From positions 1 through 52,596 of the forward strand of contig JAMNXS010000014.1 of NCBI GenBank assembly GCA_023653025.1: a stretch of DNA of 52,596 nucleotides, in the 5' to 3' direction. Of the stretch, positions 1 to 10,520 are shown piece by piece. Position 1 is the first letter of the stretch. Each line of letters starts with the position of its first letter. A program made the position numbers and the translations under genes. Under the pieces are notes generated by a model that was given only the letters and a program-made list of their open reading frames with translations, had not been told where the DNA came from and did not search any database. The stretch is from Burkholderiaceae bacterium. GTDB lineage: Bacteria > Pseudomonadota > Gammaproteobacteria > Burkholderiales > Burkholderiaceae_D.

Positions 1-67
1 AGATGAACAGCCGGCGCTTCAGCGATTCCAGGATCATCGTGCGCGGCGCGTCGGCGATCGACATCAT
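1..67 (-). CDS. 5' end of a gene following mrdA, probably rodA (partial)
   Basis: Only the first 22 codons lie in the window, beginning MMSIADAPRTMI. The first ATG (67-65) overlaps the mrdA stop codon as ATGA, and a GAGGAGA ribosome binding site sits just upstream inside the end of mrdA, so translation is clearly intended and probably coupled. In betaproteobacteria the gene after mreBCD-mrdA is normally rodA, the SEDS glycosyltransferase partner of PBP2. The visible residues do not themselves identify RodA, so the name rests on position only. Confidence 0.5.
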   Translation of the reverse strand, partial: MMSIADAPRTMILESLKRRLFI

Positions 68-2232
68 GGGACTCTCCTCTCATCAACAGGGGCGGCAGGC
101 TGGGTTGGCGCCGGTTTCGGTGGCGCCGGCCGCGGCGGCTGGACCGCCGCCGCAGGCGCAGTCGCCGGTTTCGGCGGCGCCGGCGCACCCGATGCCGGTG
201 CAGGAGCAACCGGCGCCCCGGCCGACGCCGGCGGCTTGCCCGGGGCGGATGCTGTCGTCGCCGGGCCACCCGTTGCTTGAACGCCTGTTGCAGCGGCGGC
301 CGGCTTGCCAAGGTCGGGCTTGTTCGCCTGGGGCCGAGCGGGGCTGTCGGCGCTGTCGTCGACCTTGGCGACCGGCTCCACCGGCCGCTTGCCCAGCAGA
401 TAATAATCGATCGCGAGGCGGGCGATCGGCGCCGCCGCCGCCGCGCCGAAGCCGGCGTTCTCGACAATCACGGCCAGCGCGATCCGTGGCTTGTCGGCCG
501 GCGCGAACGCGATGTATAGCGAGTGGTCGCGCAGTCGCTCGGCGATCTTGCTGGCGTCATACTTGACAGTCTTGCTCATCGCCGCCGCCTGGGCCGTGCC
601 GGTCTTGCCGCCGGAAATGTAGGGCGCGCTGGCGAACGAGCGTGCCGACGTACCTTCCTTGGTTACGCCGATCATGGCGTTCTTGACGATCTCGATGTTC
701 TCGGACTTCAGCGGTATCCGGTAGCTTTCCTTGGGCACGGTCAGCTTGCGGCTGCGGCTGACCGGATCCTCGACCGACTTGACGAGATGCGGCTTCATCA
801 CCACGCCGTCGTTGGCGAGGTTGGCCATCGCATGCGCGAGTTGCAGCGGCGTGAACGAGTTGTAGCCCTGGCCGATGCCGACCGAGATGGTTTCGCCCGC
901 GTACCACTTCTGCAGCTCGGGCCGCTTGAACGTACCTTTCTTCCAGGCCGTCGACGGCAACACGCCGCGGCGCTCGTTTTCGAGGTCGATGCCGGTCAGC
1001 TGGCCGAAGCCGAACGGCTTCATGAAGTCATGGATGGTGTCGATGCCGAGGTCGTTGGCCAGCACGTAATAGTAGGTGTTGCAGGACTGGACAATCGAGC
1101 GGTACATGTCGACGCGCCCGTGTCCGCCTTCCTTGTCGTCGCGAAATTTATTGTTGCCGAACCAGAAGTAGCCGGGATCCGAGATCGCCTGCTCGGCGCT
1201 GCGCTTGCCGTTTTCGAGCGCGGCCAGCGCCATGTACGGCTTGAAGGTCGATCCCGGTGGGTAGGTGCCGATCAGGGGCCGATTCAGCAGCGGCTTGTCG
1301 AGCGAGGTGTTGAGCTCTTCCCAGCTCTTTGAATCGATGCCCTCGACGAACAGGTTGGGATCGAACGTGGGCATCGATACGTAGGCGAGGATGTCGCCGC
1401 TCTCGGGCTCGATCGCAACCAGCGCGCCGCGCCGGTCGCCGAAGGCCTTTTCGACGATCTTCTGCAGCTCGATGTCGACCGACAGGATCAGGTCCTTGCC
1501 CGGCGTCGGCGCATGGCGCGACAGCGTGCGTACCGCGCGGCCGCCTGCCGAGACCTCGATCTCGTCGTAGCCGGTAATGCCATGCAGCTCGCGTTCGTAG
1601 CTTTTTTCGAGGCCTTCCTTGCCGATGTATTCGGTGCCGCGATAGTTGGCTGCATCCTCTCCCTGCTCGAGGCGCTCGGCCTCGCGCTTGTTCACGCGCC
1701 CAATGTAGCCGATCATGTGCGACGCCGTCTGGCCGAGCGGGTACTGGCGGAACAGACGGGCCTGGATGTCGACGCCGGGAAAGCGGTAGCGCTGTGCGGC
1801 GAAGCGCGCCACTTCCTCGTCGGTGAGGCGGGTGCGGATCGGCAGGCTCTCGAAGGACTTCGATTCCTCCATCAGGCGGCGGAAACGCTTGCGGTCGCGC
1901 GGCTGTATGTCGATGATGTGCGCCAGCTCGTCGATCACGGCGTCCAGCGGGCGCCCTATCTTCGAGGGCGTGATTTCCAGCGTGTAGGCCGAGTAGTTGC
2001 GGGCCAGGACCACGCCGTTGCGGTCGACGATCAGGCCGCGGTTGGGCACGGCCGGCACCACCGAGATGCGGTTGCTTTCGGCGCGCTCGTGATACTCGCT
2101 GTAGCGCACGCCCTGCAGCCAGACGAAGCGCAGCATCAGTAGTCCGAAGCAGATCAGCACGACCAGGCCGGCCACGGACAGGCGCAGCCGGAACAACTGT
2201 ATCTCGCGTTCAGTGTCTTTTATCTCGGTCAC
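64..2232 (-). CDS. mrdA: Penicillin-binding protein 2 (peptidoglycan DD-transpeptidase)
   Basis: Elongasome transpeptidase that cross-links peptidoglycan during rod elongation. The 722-residue protein has a short cytoplasmic start, one membrane segment (about residues 15-37), a PBP dimerisation region, and a transpeptidase domain with the catalytic SxxK as STFK (Ser about 328), SCN, and the KTGTAQ motif (Lys about 543). The first 610 or so residues are typical of PBP2. They are followed by a tail of about 110 residues made almost only of Pro, Ala, Gly and Thr, far longer than in enteric PBP2. It lies 43 bases after mreD, and its stop overlaps the next start, so it is part of the mre operon. 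Confidence 0.96.
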   Translation of the reverse strand: MTEIKDTEREIQLFRLRLSVAGLVVLICFGLLMLRFVWLQGVRYSEYHERAESNRISVVPAVPNRGLIVDRNGVVLARNYSAYTLEITPSKIGRPLDAVIDELAHIIDIQPRDRKRFRRLMEESKSFESLPIRTRLTDEEVARFAAQRYRFPGVDIQARLFRQYPLGQTASHMIGYIGRVNKREAERLEQGEDAANYRGTEYIGKEGLEKSYERELHGITGYDEIEVSAGGRAVRTLSRHAPTPGKDLILSVDIELQKIVEKAFGDRRGALVAIEPESGDILAYVSMPTFDPNLFVEGIDSKSWEELNTSLDKPLLNRPLIGTYPPGSTFKPYMALAALENGKRSAEQAISDPGYFWFGNNKFRDDKEGGHGRVDMYRSIVQSCNTYYYVLANDLGIDTIHDFMKPFGFGQLTGIDLENERRGVLPSTAWKKGTFKRPELQKWYAGETISVGIGQGYNSFTPLQLAHAMANLANDGVVMKPHLVKSVEDPVSRSRKLTVPKESYRIPLKSENIEIVKNAMIGVTKEGTSARSFASAPYISGGKTGTAQAAAMSKTVKYDASKIAERLRDHSLYIAFAPADKPRIALAVIVENAGFGAAAAAPIARLAIDYYLLGKRPVEPVAKVDDSADSPARPQANKPDLGKPAAAATGVQATGGPATTASAPGKPPASAGAPVAPAPASGAPAPPKPATAPAAAVQPPRPAPPKPAPTQPAAPVDERRVP

Positions 2233-2275
2233 GGGAGGGGCTCTTCAACAACCTGGCGGACGAGACCAGGCAAGG

Positions 2276-2788
2276 TCAGATCGGGCGCGTTTCGTCATGG
2301 TCGACCGCGCGGCGCTGGGGCGCCAGCAGCAGCCAGCAGACCACCGGCCACAGCGCGGTGGCGACGATGCTCTGTGCAAAGTACAGCCAGCCGGGCAGCT
2401 TGCCGCTGACCGCGAGCTGCACCATGACCTGAACCACCTGCATCACCATCAGCAGCGGCAGCACATGCAAGGCCTGCACAGCGGGGCGGAACCACAGCAC
2501 GCGGCGGTGGATGGTGATCGCGAAATACGACAGCAGCGTGTAGGCCAGCGCGTTCTCGCCGAGTAGGGATGCGCTGTGCACATCCATCACGAGGCCCATC
2601 AGGAAGGCAATGCCGATGCCGACCTTGCGCGGCTGGTAGATGCTCCAGAACACCAGCGTCAGCGCGACGAAGTCCGGCACCCAGGCCCAGCTGCCCCACG
2701 GGAACAGGTTCAGGAAAAACGCCGCGATCAGGCTGAACGCGATGAATGCCGGATTGACCGGCAGCAGGATGTGGTCGCGATCGATCAT
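2276..2788 (-). CDS. mreD: Rod shape-determining protein MreD
   Basis: Integral inner-membrane protein of the MreBCD elongation complex. It has 170 residues, the usual length, with about five hydrophobic segments and the family pattern near the N terminus (LPVNPAFIAFSLIAAFFLN). The ATG overlaps the mreC stop codon by four bases, which implies translational coupling. Identification is by order between mreC and mrdA plus the membrane profile, since MreD is weakly conserved. Confidence 0.93.
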   Translation of the reverse strand: MIDRDHILLPVNPAFIAFSLIAAFFLNLFPWGSWAWVPDFVALTLVFWSIYQPRKVGIGIAFLMGLVMDVHSASLLGENALAYTLLSYFAITIHRRVLWFRPAVQALHVLPLLMVMQVVQVMVQLAVSGKLPGWLYFAQSIVATALWPVVCWLLLAPQRRAVDHDETRPI

Positions 2789-3702
2789 TCGCTCTTTTCC
2801 TTCGGGCCGCGCTTACCGCGCAGCTCGGACGGATCTTCGGCCGGCGGCGGCGGTGGCGGCAGCGCCGCCGGATCGCCGAGCAGCACCAGCAGCTGCCGAT
2901 GACGGGAAACGCCGGCCGCCGGCTGGCACAGGATGCGGGCGAAGGCGTCGGAGGTCTTGGCATCGACCGATACCACCGTAGCGACCGCCAGGCCGGGCGG
3001 GTAGACGCCGTCGATGCCGGAGGTGGTCAGCACGTCACCCTTGCGGATGTCGGCATTCGAGGCCATGAAGCGTAATTCGAGTTCGCCGGTCTGTCCGCGG
3101 CCGTAGGCCACGCTGCGCACCCCGCTGCGCAGCACCTGCACCGGAATCGCATGATCCTTGTCGGTCAGCAGCGTGACCTCGGCAGTGAAGGGGAACGCGC
3201 GCGTCACCTGACCGACCACGCCGAGGTCGTCGATCACGGGCTGGCCCGGCTTCAGGCCATGCCGCTCGCCGCGATCGAGAATCACCTTGCGCGAGAACGG
3301 GTCACGGGCGTCGTACAGGATCTCGCTCATCACGCTGCGCAACTGCAGGCGCTCGGAAGCTTCGAGCAGCTTGCGCAGGTAGGCATTCTCGGCCAGCAGC
3401 TGGCGGGTCTGCTGCAGCTGCTGTGCATTGAGCACGCGCTGCTCGTTCATGCGACGGTTCTCGTCCTTCAGCGTCGCGAGCGTGGTGAAGTAGTCGGTGG
3501 TGGCAAAAAAGGCATCGCGCGGCAGCATCGCGACCACCTGCAGCGGGTAGAGGGCCACGCCCACCGCCTGCCGGATCGCGGCCAGCGCATTGAGCCTCGC
3601 GTCGGCCATCAGCAGGCCCACCGCGATCAGCGCAAACAGCAGCATCTTCGCGCGCGCCGACGCGCCTTGCTTGAAGAGTGGCGGCGGACTGTATTCCATC
3701 AA
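2785..3702 (-). CDS. mreC: Rod shape-determining protein MreC
   Basis: Bitopic scaffold linking MreB and PBP2. The 305-residue protein has a short cytoplasmic N terminus, one membrane segment (about residues 20-40), a coiled coil (about 70-115, rich in Glu, Leu and Gln) and the beta-rich periplasmic domain with the conserved IDRG-like stretch VILDRGERHGLKPGQPVI. The C terminus after about residue 280 is a Pro-rich, charged tail. Two adjacent ATG codons (3702 and 3699) could both serve as start. It overlaps mreD by four bases. Confidence 0.95.
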   Translation of the reverse strand: MMEYSPPPLFKQGASARAKMLLFALIAVGLLMADARLNALAAIRQAVGVALYPLQVVAMLPRDAFFATTDYFTTLATLKDENRRMNEQRVLNAQQLQQTRQLLAENAYLRKLLEASERLQLRSVMSEILYDARDPFSRKVILDRGERHGLKPGQPVIDDLGVVGQVTRAFPFTAEVTLLTDKDHAIPVQVLRSGVRSVAYGRGQTGELELRFMASNADIRKGDVLTTSGIDGVYPPGLAVATVVSVDAKTSDAFARILCQPAAGVSRHRQLLVLLGDPAALPPPPPPAEDPSELRGKRGPKEKSE

Positions 3703-3819
3703 TCGCTACGGCCGGTAGGTGTGCAGGCGGACGCGCGTGCCGCGCATGCCGCCGTAAGCAAAGGGTAACAGGAACCCCGGGGCGGGCGCAGCCGTGTCAC
3801 CGTCGCGCTGCCCCGCGGC

Positions 3820-5009
<1,190 letters not shown>

Positions 5010-5117
5010 AAACGCCAAAAATGCTGCGTTTCCCTACTTTTCTCCTGCGAAAACGCGGCTTCTGCGACGTTTGCCATTTTTGGAATCCATGACCCGGGCA
5101 TCCCGCCTGCCACCCCC

Positions 5118-5420
5118 ATGTCACTGACCCTCTCCGACATCGCGCGACTGTCCAAGCTCGCGCAGCTCGACCTGTCCGAACAGCAATCCTCGGACGCACT
5201 GGCCAAGCTCAACGACATTTTTGCGCTGGTCGAGCAAATGAAGGCGGTCGATACGACCGGCATCGAGCCATTGGCGCACCCGGTGGCCGTCTGGCGCGAC
5301 GACCTCGCGATGCCGCTGCGCGACGACCGGGCTACGGAGCCGAACCGCCGCGACGACTACCAGCAGCCGGCGCCTGCCGTGCAGGACGGCCTGTATCTGG
5401 TGCCGAAAGTGATCGAGTAA
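5118..5420 (+). CDS. gatC: Asp/Glu-tRNA amidotransferase subunit C
   Basis: Small stabilising subunit of GatCAB, which converts Glu-tRNA(Gln) or Asp-tRNA(Asn) to the amidated form. At 100 residues it has the normal size, with the conserved start LTLSDIARLSKLAQLDLSE and the C-terminal LRDDRATEPNRRDDYQQPAP region. It is first in gatCAB, and gatA starts 48 bases downstream. Confidence 0.96.
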   Translation: MSLTLSDIARLSKLAQLDLSEQQSSDALAKLNDIFALVEQMKAVDTTGIEPLAHPVAVWRDDLAMPLRDDRATEPNRRDDYQQPAPAVQDGLYLVPKVIE

Positions 5421-5468
5421 ACCCCGCCGAACAACTTGCCGGCGACCCGCCGTACTGCAGACTTCCCC

Positions 5469-6920
5469 ATGCACACACTCAAGCAACTGTCAGCGCAGCT
5501 GAAGAACAAGCAGGTGTCGGCCACCGAGCTGGCGCAGGCTTACCTCGACCGCATCGCGGCCAGCGACCTCAACGCCTTTACCGGCGTCGCTCCCGAGCAA
5601 ACCCTTGCGCAGGCACGACAGGCCGATGCCAGGATCGCCAGCGGCGACGCCGGCGAACTGACCGGCCTGCCGATCGCGCACAAGGACATTTTCGTCACAC
5701 GCGGCTGGCCATCGACCGCGGGGTCAAAGATGCTCTCAGGCTACAACAGCCCCTTTGATGCAAGCGTGGTGGAACAGTTCCGTGTGGCAGGCATGGTGAC
5801 CCTCGGAAAACTGAACTGTGACGAATTCGCCATGGGCTCGTCGAACGAGAACTCGTTCTTCGGTGCGGTGAAAAACCCGTGGGACAGGACGGCCGTGCCC
5901 GGCGGCTCGTCCGGCGGCTCGGCCGCTGCGGTGGCCGGCGGCCTGACGCCGGCGGCGACCGGCACCGACACCGGCGGCTCGATCCGCCAGCCGGCCGCTC
6001 TGTGCGGCATTACCGGCATCAAGCCGACGTATGGCCGCGTGTCGCGCTTCGGCATGATCGCTTTCGCATCGTCGCTCGACCAGGGCGGCCCGATGGCATG
6101 GACGGCCGAAGACTGCGCGATGCTGCTGAACGCGATGACGACTTACGACGCCCGCGATGCGACCTGCATAGCGCGCGAGCCGGAAGACTTCTCGCGCCAC
6201 CTCGGCGATTCGCTGGCAGGCCTGAAGATAGGCGTGCCAACAGAGTATTTCGGCGACGGCCTCGCGGCCGACGTGCAGGAAGCGATACAGGCGGCGCTGA
6301 AGGAGTATGAAAAGCTCGGCGCGACGCTGGTCGATGTGTCATTGCCGAAGACGGCCATGTCGATTCCGGCGTACTACGTGATCGCACCGGCCGAGGCATC
6401 GTCGAACCTGTCCCGCTTCGACGGTGTGCGCTACGGCCACCGCGCGAAGGACTATGCCGATCTTTCGGACATGTACCGCAAGACGCGCGCCGAAGGCTTC
6501 GGCGACGAAGTGAAGCGCCGCATCCTGATCGGCGCCTATGTGCTGTCGCATGGCTATTACGATGCCTACTACCTGCAGGCACAAAAGATCCGCCGGCTGA
6601 TCGCGAACGACTTCCAGAACGCATTTTCTTCCTGCGACGTGATCATGGGCCCGGTCGCGCCGACGGTCGCGTGGGATCTGGGATCAAAAGCCGATGATCC
6701 GGTCGCGAACTACCTGGCCGATATCTACACGCTGTCGACCAGCCTTGCGGGACTGCCGGGCATGTCGATTCCGTGCGGCTTCGGGCAAGGCGACAAGAAT
6801 GCGAAGCGCCCGGTCGGCCTGCAGCTGATCGGCAACTACTTCAACGAAGCGAAGCTGCTGAACATCGCGCACCAGTTCCAGCTCGCCACCGACTGGCACA
6901 CCCGCCGTCCGACCGTTTGA
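5469..6920 (+). CDS. gatA: Asp/Glu-tRNA amidotransferase subunit A (amidase)
   Basis: Glutaminase subunit that releases ammonia for transamidation. The 483 residues are counted from the ATG at 5469, chosen because [11 protein letters not shown] matches the family start while the upstream in-frame codons do not. The Ser-cisSer-Lys triad is visible as AHKDI (Lys), [13 protein letters not shown] (cis-Ser) and [14 protein letters not shown] (nucleophile Ser). All catalytic residues are present and the length is normal. Confidence 0.98.
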   Translation: MHTLKQLSAQLKNKQVSATELAQAYLDRIAASDLNAFTGVAPEQTLAQARQADARIASGDAGELTGLPIAHKDIFVTRGWPSTAGSKMLSGYNSPFDASVVEQFRVAGMVTLGKLNCDEFAMGSSNENSFFGAVKNPWDRTAVPGGSSGGSAAAVAGGLTPAATGTDTGGSIRQPAALCGITGIKPTYGRVSRFGMIAFASSLDQGGPMAWTAEDCAMLLNAMTTYDARDATCIAREPEDFSRHLGDSLAGLKIGVPTEYFGDGLAADVQEAIQAALKEYEKLGATLVDVSLPKTAMSIPAYYVIAPAEASSNLSRFDGVRYGHRAKDYADLSDMYRKTRAEGFGDEVKRRILIGAYVLSHGYYDAYYLQAQKIRRLIANDFQNAFSSCDVIMGPVAPTVAWDLGSKADDPVANYLADIYTLSTSLAGLPGMSIPCGFGQGDKNAKRPVGLQLIGNYFNEAKLLNIAHQFQLATDWHTRRPTV

Positions 6921-6934
6921 CAAGGATGATGACC

Positions 6935-8392
6935 ATGCAATGGGAAGTCGTGATCGGTCTCGAGACGCACACGCAGCTCACCACCGAATCGAAAATCTTC
7001 AGCGGCGCGCCGACCGCGTTCGGCGCGGAGCCGAACACGCAAGCCTGCCCGGTTGACCTCGCGCTGCCGGGCGTGCTGCCGGTGCTGAACAAGGGCGCGG
7101 TCGAGCGCGCGATCCGGTTCGGCCTCGCGATCGGCGCGACGATTGCGCAGCGCTCGATCTTCGCTCGCAAGAATTATTTCTACCCCGACCTGCCGAAGGG
7201 CTACCAGATCAGCCAGTTCGAGATTCCGGTGGTGCAGGGCGGCACGATCTCGTTTGTCGTCGAGAAGGACGGCAAGCCGGAAATGAAGACCGTGCAGCTG
7301 ACCCGCGCGCACCTCGAGGAAGATGCGGGCAAGTCGCTGCACGAGGACTATCACGGGATGACCGGCATCGACCTGAATCGCGCCGGCACGCCGCTGCTCG
7401 AGATCGTCACCGAGCCGGACATGCGCAGCGCGGCCGAAGCCGTTGCGTATGCCAAGGCACTGCACGCGCTGGTGGTGTGGCTGGGCGTTTGCGACGGCAA
7501 CATGCAGGAAGGCTCGTTCCGCTGCGACGCCAACGTGTCGGTGCGCCCGGCCGGCCAGAAGGAATTCGGCACGCGCTGCGAGATCAAGAACCTGAACTCG
7601 TTCCGCTTCCTCGAAGAGGCAATTAATTATGAAGTGCGCCGGCAAATTGAGCTGATCGAGGACGGCGGCACCGTGGTGCAGGAAACCCGCCTGTACGACC
7701 CGGACAGGAAGGAAACGCGCTCGATGCGCAGCAAGGAAGACGCGATGGACTATCGCTACTTCCCCGACCCCGACCTGCCGCCGCTGGTCATCGCACGGGA
7801 CTGGATAGACCGCGTGAAGGCATCGCTGCCGGAACTGCCGGGCGCGATGCGCGAGCGTTTCGTGAACGACTACCAGTTGCCGGAATACGACGCGGTAGTG
7901 CTGACGCAGTCGAAGGCCATGGCTTCCTATTTCGAGGCGGTGGTTGCCAGCGCCGGCCGCGAGCAGGCGAAGCCGGCCGCGAACTGGCTGATGGGCGATG
8001 TATCGTCGACGCTGAACCGCGAAGGCATCGACATTGCCGGGTCGCCGGTCAGCGCGGAGCAGCTGTCGCTGCTCTTGAAGCGCATCGCTGACGGAACGAT
8101 CTCGAACAAGATCGCAAAGGAAGTATTCGGTGCGATGTGGGAAGCGAAGTCCGCGTCTGCCGCCCTGGCCGACGAGATCATCGAGACCAAGGGCCTGAAG
8201 CAAATCTCGGACACCGGCGCGCTCGAAAAGATCGTCGATGAGGTGCTGGTCGCGAACGCGAAGTCGGTCGAGGAATTCAGGGCCGGCAAGGAGAAGGCTT
8301 TCAACGCGCTGATCGGTCAGGCGATGAAGGCGACCAAGGGCAAGGCGAATCCGGCGCAGCTGACTGAATTGCTGAAGCAGAAGCTGGGCTAG
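6935..8392 (+). CDS. gatB: Asp/Glu-tRNA amidotransferase subunit B
   Basis: Kinase and tRNA-binding subunit of GatCAB. The start is taken at the ATG at 6935 ([12 protein letters not shown]), which has AAGGA eight bases upstream; ATGs at 6926 and 6929 overlap that binding site. The 485-residue protein has the N-terminal cradle domain with VEIGLETH-like and [16 protein letters not shown] motifs and the C-terminal YqeY-like tail domain (about 330-485). The gene sits 14 bases after gatA. Confidence 0.98.
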   Translation: MQWEVVIGLETHTQLTTESKIFSGAPTAFGAEPNTQACPVDLALPGVLPVLNKGAVERAIRFGLAIGATIAQRSIFARKNYFYPDLPKGYQISQFEIPVVQGGTISFVVEKDGKPEMKTVQLTRAHLEEDAGKSLHEDYHGMTGIDLNRAGTPLLEIVTEPDMRSAAEAVAYAKALHALVVWLGVCDGNMQEGSFRCDANVSVRPAGQKEFGTRCEIKNLNSFRFLEEAINYEVRRQIELIEDGGTVVQETRLYDPDRKETRSMRSKEDAMDYRYFPDPDLPPLVIARDWIDRVKASLPELPGAMRERFVNDYQLPEYDAVVLTQSKAMASYFEAVVASAGREQAKPAANWLMGDVSSTLNREGIDIAGSPVSAEQLSLLLKRIADGTISNKIAKEVFGAMWEAKSASAALADEIIETKGLKQISDTGALEKIVDEVLVANAKSVEEFRAGKEKAFNALIGQAMKATKGKANPAQLTELLKQKLG

Positions 8393-8421
8393 GTTCGACG
8401 CGATCGGCAAAACCCTTTGCG

Positions 8422-8526
8422 TCAGGCGGAAAACATCTGTTGCATGGTCTCAAGTAGCGTCTTGAGAGTCTTGGGCGGGATCTTGCCGAAGTGGCTGGCG
8501 AGTCGGATCTTCCTGCGCCTTACCAT
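8422..8526 (-). pseudogene. MazF/PemK-type toxin remnant with internal deletion
   Basis: A 34-codon frame, MVRRRKIRLASHFGKIPPKT through QQMFSA, starts inside the last codons of the restored antitoxin frame (TATGGTAA). Chromosomal MazF/PemK toxins, about 105-115 residues, typically end with a KRLGxIPxKTLxxxLxxLQEMF-like stretch. The visible peptide looks like a few N-terminal residues joined directly to that C-terminal helix, with the RNase core missing. The family comparison is from memory. The peptide is too short to be an active toxin. Confidence 0.55.
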
Positions 8527-8769
8527 AGCAAGTCGGCGTCACTGACGTTTCCTGGCTCTGTCACGACGAGGGAATCGTCACCCGCCACAGCCAGTTTTTG
8601 GCTGGCCTTTGCCCAGCCAGAGCGAGCGTGTTTTTTTCGGGGGGCTGATTGCCAGGCTTCCATTATTGAGCCGGATGTCGGCTACACCCTCAAGACCGAC
8701 CCGGCTGAGGAATTCAGCCGGGATGATCACCCCTTTCGAGTTGCCGATGCGCCGGATCGCGATTTTCAT
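8520..8769 (-). pseudogene. MazE/AbrB-type antitoxin with a frameshift in an A7 run
   Basis: The reading frame starts at ATG 8769 with GGGAG five bases upstream and gives a SpoVT-AbrB DNA-binding domain, MKIAIRRIGNSKGVIIPAEF, through SPPKK. At a run of seven A on the minus strand (complement of 8631-8637) the frame shifts and ends early at 8578. Removing one A restores a normal C terminus (KHARSGWAKASQKLAVAGDD, then SLVVTEPGNVSDADLLW) ending at 8520, about 82 residues in all. The break may be true decay, transcriptional slippage on A7, or a sequencing error. Together with the toxin remnant it fills most of the 449-base gap between gatB and pyrE. Confidence 0.75.
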
Positions 8770-8841
8770 GGTCACTCCCAAAACAACAATGTTTTTATGT
8801 GCCGGTCCGCCACGACAATAACTTTGTTATGACCGTGGTGC

Positions 8842-9507
8842 TCAGGCAACTCCGTAGCGCTCGCGATACGCCGCCACCGCCGGCGTGAACTTTGCCAGTT
8901 CGGCACTCGCGCCCGGCCCGGACAGGTAGGTGAACAGGTCGTTCAGGTTCGCGATCGGTATCACCGGCATGCCGTAGCTCTGCTCGACTTCCTGCACCGC
9001 AGATAGCGCAGACAGCGCGCCCTCGGCACCGCTCTTCTCCATGCGGTCGAGCGCGATCAGCACCGCGCACGGCGTGGCGCCGTTCGCGCGGATCATCTGC
9101 ACCGACTCGCGCACCGAGGTGCCGGCCGAGATCACGTCGTCGATGATCACCACGCGGCCTTCGAGCTTCGCGCCGACGATGGTGCCGCCCTCGCCATGAT
9201 CTTTTGCTTCCTTGCGGTTGTACGCGAATGGCACGTTGCGGCCTTTCGCGGCGAGCGCGACGGCCGTGGCCGAGGCCAGCGTGATGCCCTTGTAGGCGGG
9301 GCCGAACAGCATGTCGAAGCCGACGCCGGCGTCGAGCAGCGTCTGCGCATAGAAGTTCGCAAGCTGGCCGAGGCGCGCGCCGTCGTTGAATAGGCCGGCG
9401 TTGAAGAAATACGGCGACAGGCGGCCGGCCTTGGTGACGAACTCGCCGAAGCGCAGCACGCCCGCGTTGACGGAAAACTCGATGAATTGCTGGCAGAGGT
9501 TGCTCAC
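8842..9507 (-). CDS. pyrE: Orotate phosphoribosyltransferase
   Basis: Converts orotate and PRPP to OMP in pyrimidine synthesis. The GTG at 9507 is preferred as start because the sequence then reads VSNLCQQFIEFSVNAGVLRF, as in relatives; an in-frame ATG at 9543 would add 12 unconserved residues. The protein has about 221 residues with the phosphoribosyl-binding motif VVIIDDVISAGTS and the SPYFFNAGLF substrate region. It is divergent from xth with about 107 bases between them. Confidence 0.95.
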   Translation of the reverse strand: MSNLCQQFIEFSVNAGVLRFGEFVTKAGRLSPYFFNAGLFNDGARLGQLANFYAQTLLDAGVGFDMLFGPAYKGITLASATAVALAAKGRNVPFAYNRKEAKDHGEGGTIVGAKLEGRVVIIDDVISAGTSVRESVQMIRANGATPCAVLIALDRMEKSGAEGALSALSAVQEVEQSYGMPVIPIANLNDLFTYLSGPGASAELAKFTPAVAAYRERYGVA

Positions 9508-9614
9508 TGAATAACTCGACGCAAGGCGATGGAAGGCACGCATTTTATCGCGCCGCCGGCGCGACCCCGATCGGTTATCCTGTCGGCCGTTTCGATATTC
9601 CCTCCCCCCGCCGC

Positions 9615-10403
9615 ATGAAGATCATTTCCGCCAACCTGAACGGCATACGCTCGGCCGCCAAGAAGAATTTTTTCGACTGGATGAGCCGGCAACAGGCCGA
9701 CTTCGTCTGCGTGCAGGAACTGAAGGCGCAACAGGCGGACATGACGCCGGAATTCCTGTCGCCGCATGGCTTCCATGGGCATTTCCACTACGCGGAGAAG
9801 AAAGGCTATTCGGGCACCGGCGTGTACAGCCGCCTGAAGCCCGACAATGTGGTGATCGGCTTCGGCAACGGCGAGTTCGATGCCGAGGGCCGCTACGTGC
9901 AGTGCGACTTCGGCAATTTTTCAGTGATCTCGGTCTACTGCCCGTCGGGCTCGTCCAGCGACGAGCGGCAGCAGGCGAAATTCCGCTTCATGCAGGTGTT
10001 CATGCCGCATCTGGTCAAGCTGCGCAAATCGGGACGCGAGGTCGTGATCTGCGGCGACTGGAACATCGCCCATCAGGAAATCGACCTGAAGAACTGGAAG
10101 AGCAACCAGAAGAACTCCGGCTTCCTGCCGGAGGAGCGCGCATGGATGACCGACGTCTTTGGCGAGGCGGGCTGGCGCGATGTGTACCGGCTGCTGCATC
10201 CGGACACGACCGGCGAGGCCTACACCTGGTGGAGCAATCGCGGACAGGCCTGGGCCAACAACGTCGGCTGGCGCATCGACTATCAGGTCGCCACGCCGGG
10301 CATCGCGGCAACGGCAACGTCCGCGGCGGTGTACAAGGACGAGCGTTTTTCGGATCATGCGCCGCTGACGATCGAATATGGCTTCAGCCCTCAGCGCGGC
10401 TGA
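9615..10403 (+). CDS. xth: Exodeoxyribonuclease III / AP endonuclease
   Basis: Base-excision repair nuclease of the EEP family. It has 262 residues, the family length. Active-site motifs are visible: SANLNGIRSA (Asn), VQELKAQ (metal-binding Glu), GTGVYSR, CGDWNIAHQEIDLKN (Asp and Asn), WRIDYQ (Asp) and FSDHAPL (Asp-His). It is monocistronic here. The 117 bases after it, up to the convergent ATPase gene, show no terminator or gene I can support. Confidence 0.95.
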   Translation: MKIISANLNGIRSAAKKNFFDWMSRQQADFVCVQELKAQQADMTPEFLSPHGFHGHFHYAEKKGYSGTGVYSRLKPDNVVIGFGNGEFDAEGRYVQCDFGNFSVISVYCPSGSSSDERQQAKFRFMQVFMPHLVKLRKSGREVVICGDWNIAHQEIDLKNWKSNQKNSGFLPEERAWMTDVFGEAGWRDVYRLLHPDTTGEAYTWWSNRGQAWANNVGWRIDYQVATPGIAATATSAAVYKDERFSDHAPLTIEYGFSPQRG

Positions 10404-10520
10404 CCGGGACACGCACGCAACCAGAAGGTGTTATCCAATGCCGCCGGCCGCATTGGACCGTCGTGCCGGATGTCTGTGTTGTGTGTAACGCACCGCTGCG
10501 CGACGCTCGGTCGGGTTCGT

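Noticed and set aside
2213-2232. Possible separate promoter between mreD and mrdA
   Set aside because: The 43-base gap has no paired -35/-10 elements and the genes are transcribed as one unit.
8631-8637. Programmed -1 ribosomal frameshift at the A7 run
   Set aside because: The shift needed to restore the antitoxin frame is +1 (one base skipped), which does not fit a standard -1 slippery heptamer; RNA polymerase slippage remains possible.
8491-8832. A 113-codon plus-strand open frame in the gatB-pyrE gap
   Set aside because: It is antisense to the antitoxin and toxin remnants, has no ribosome site and no recognisable domain.
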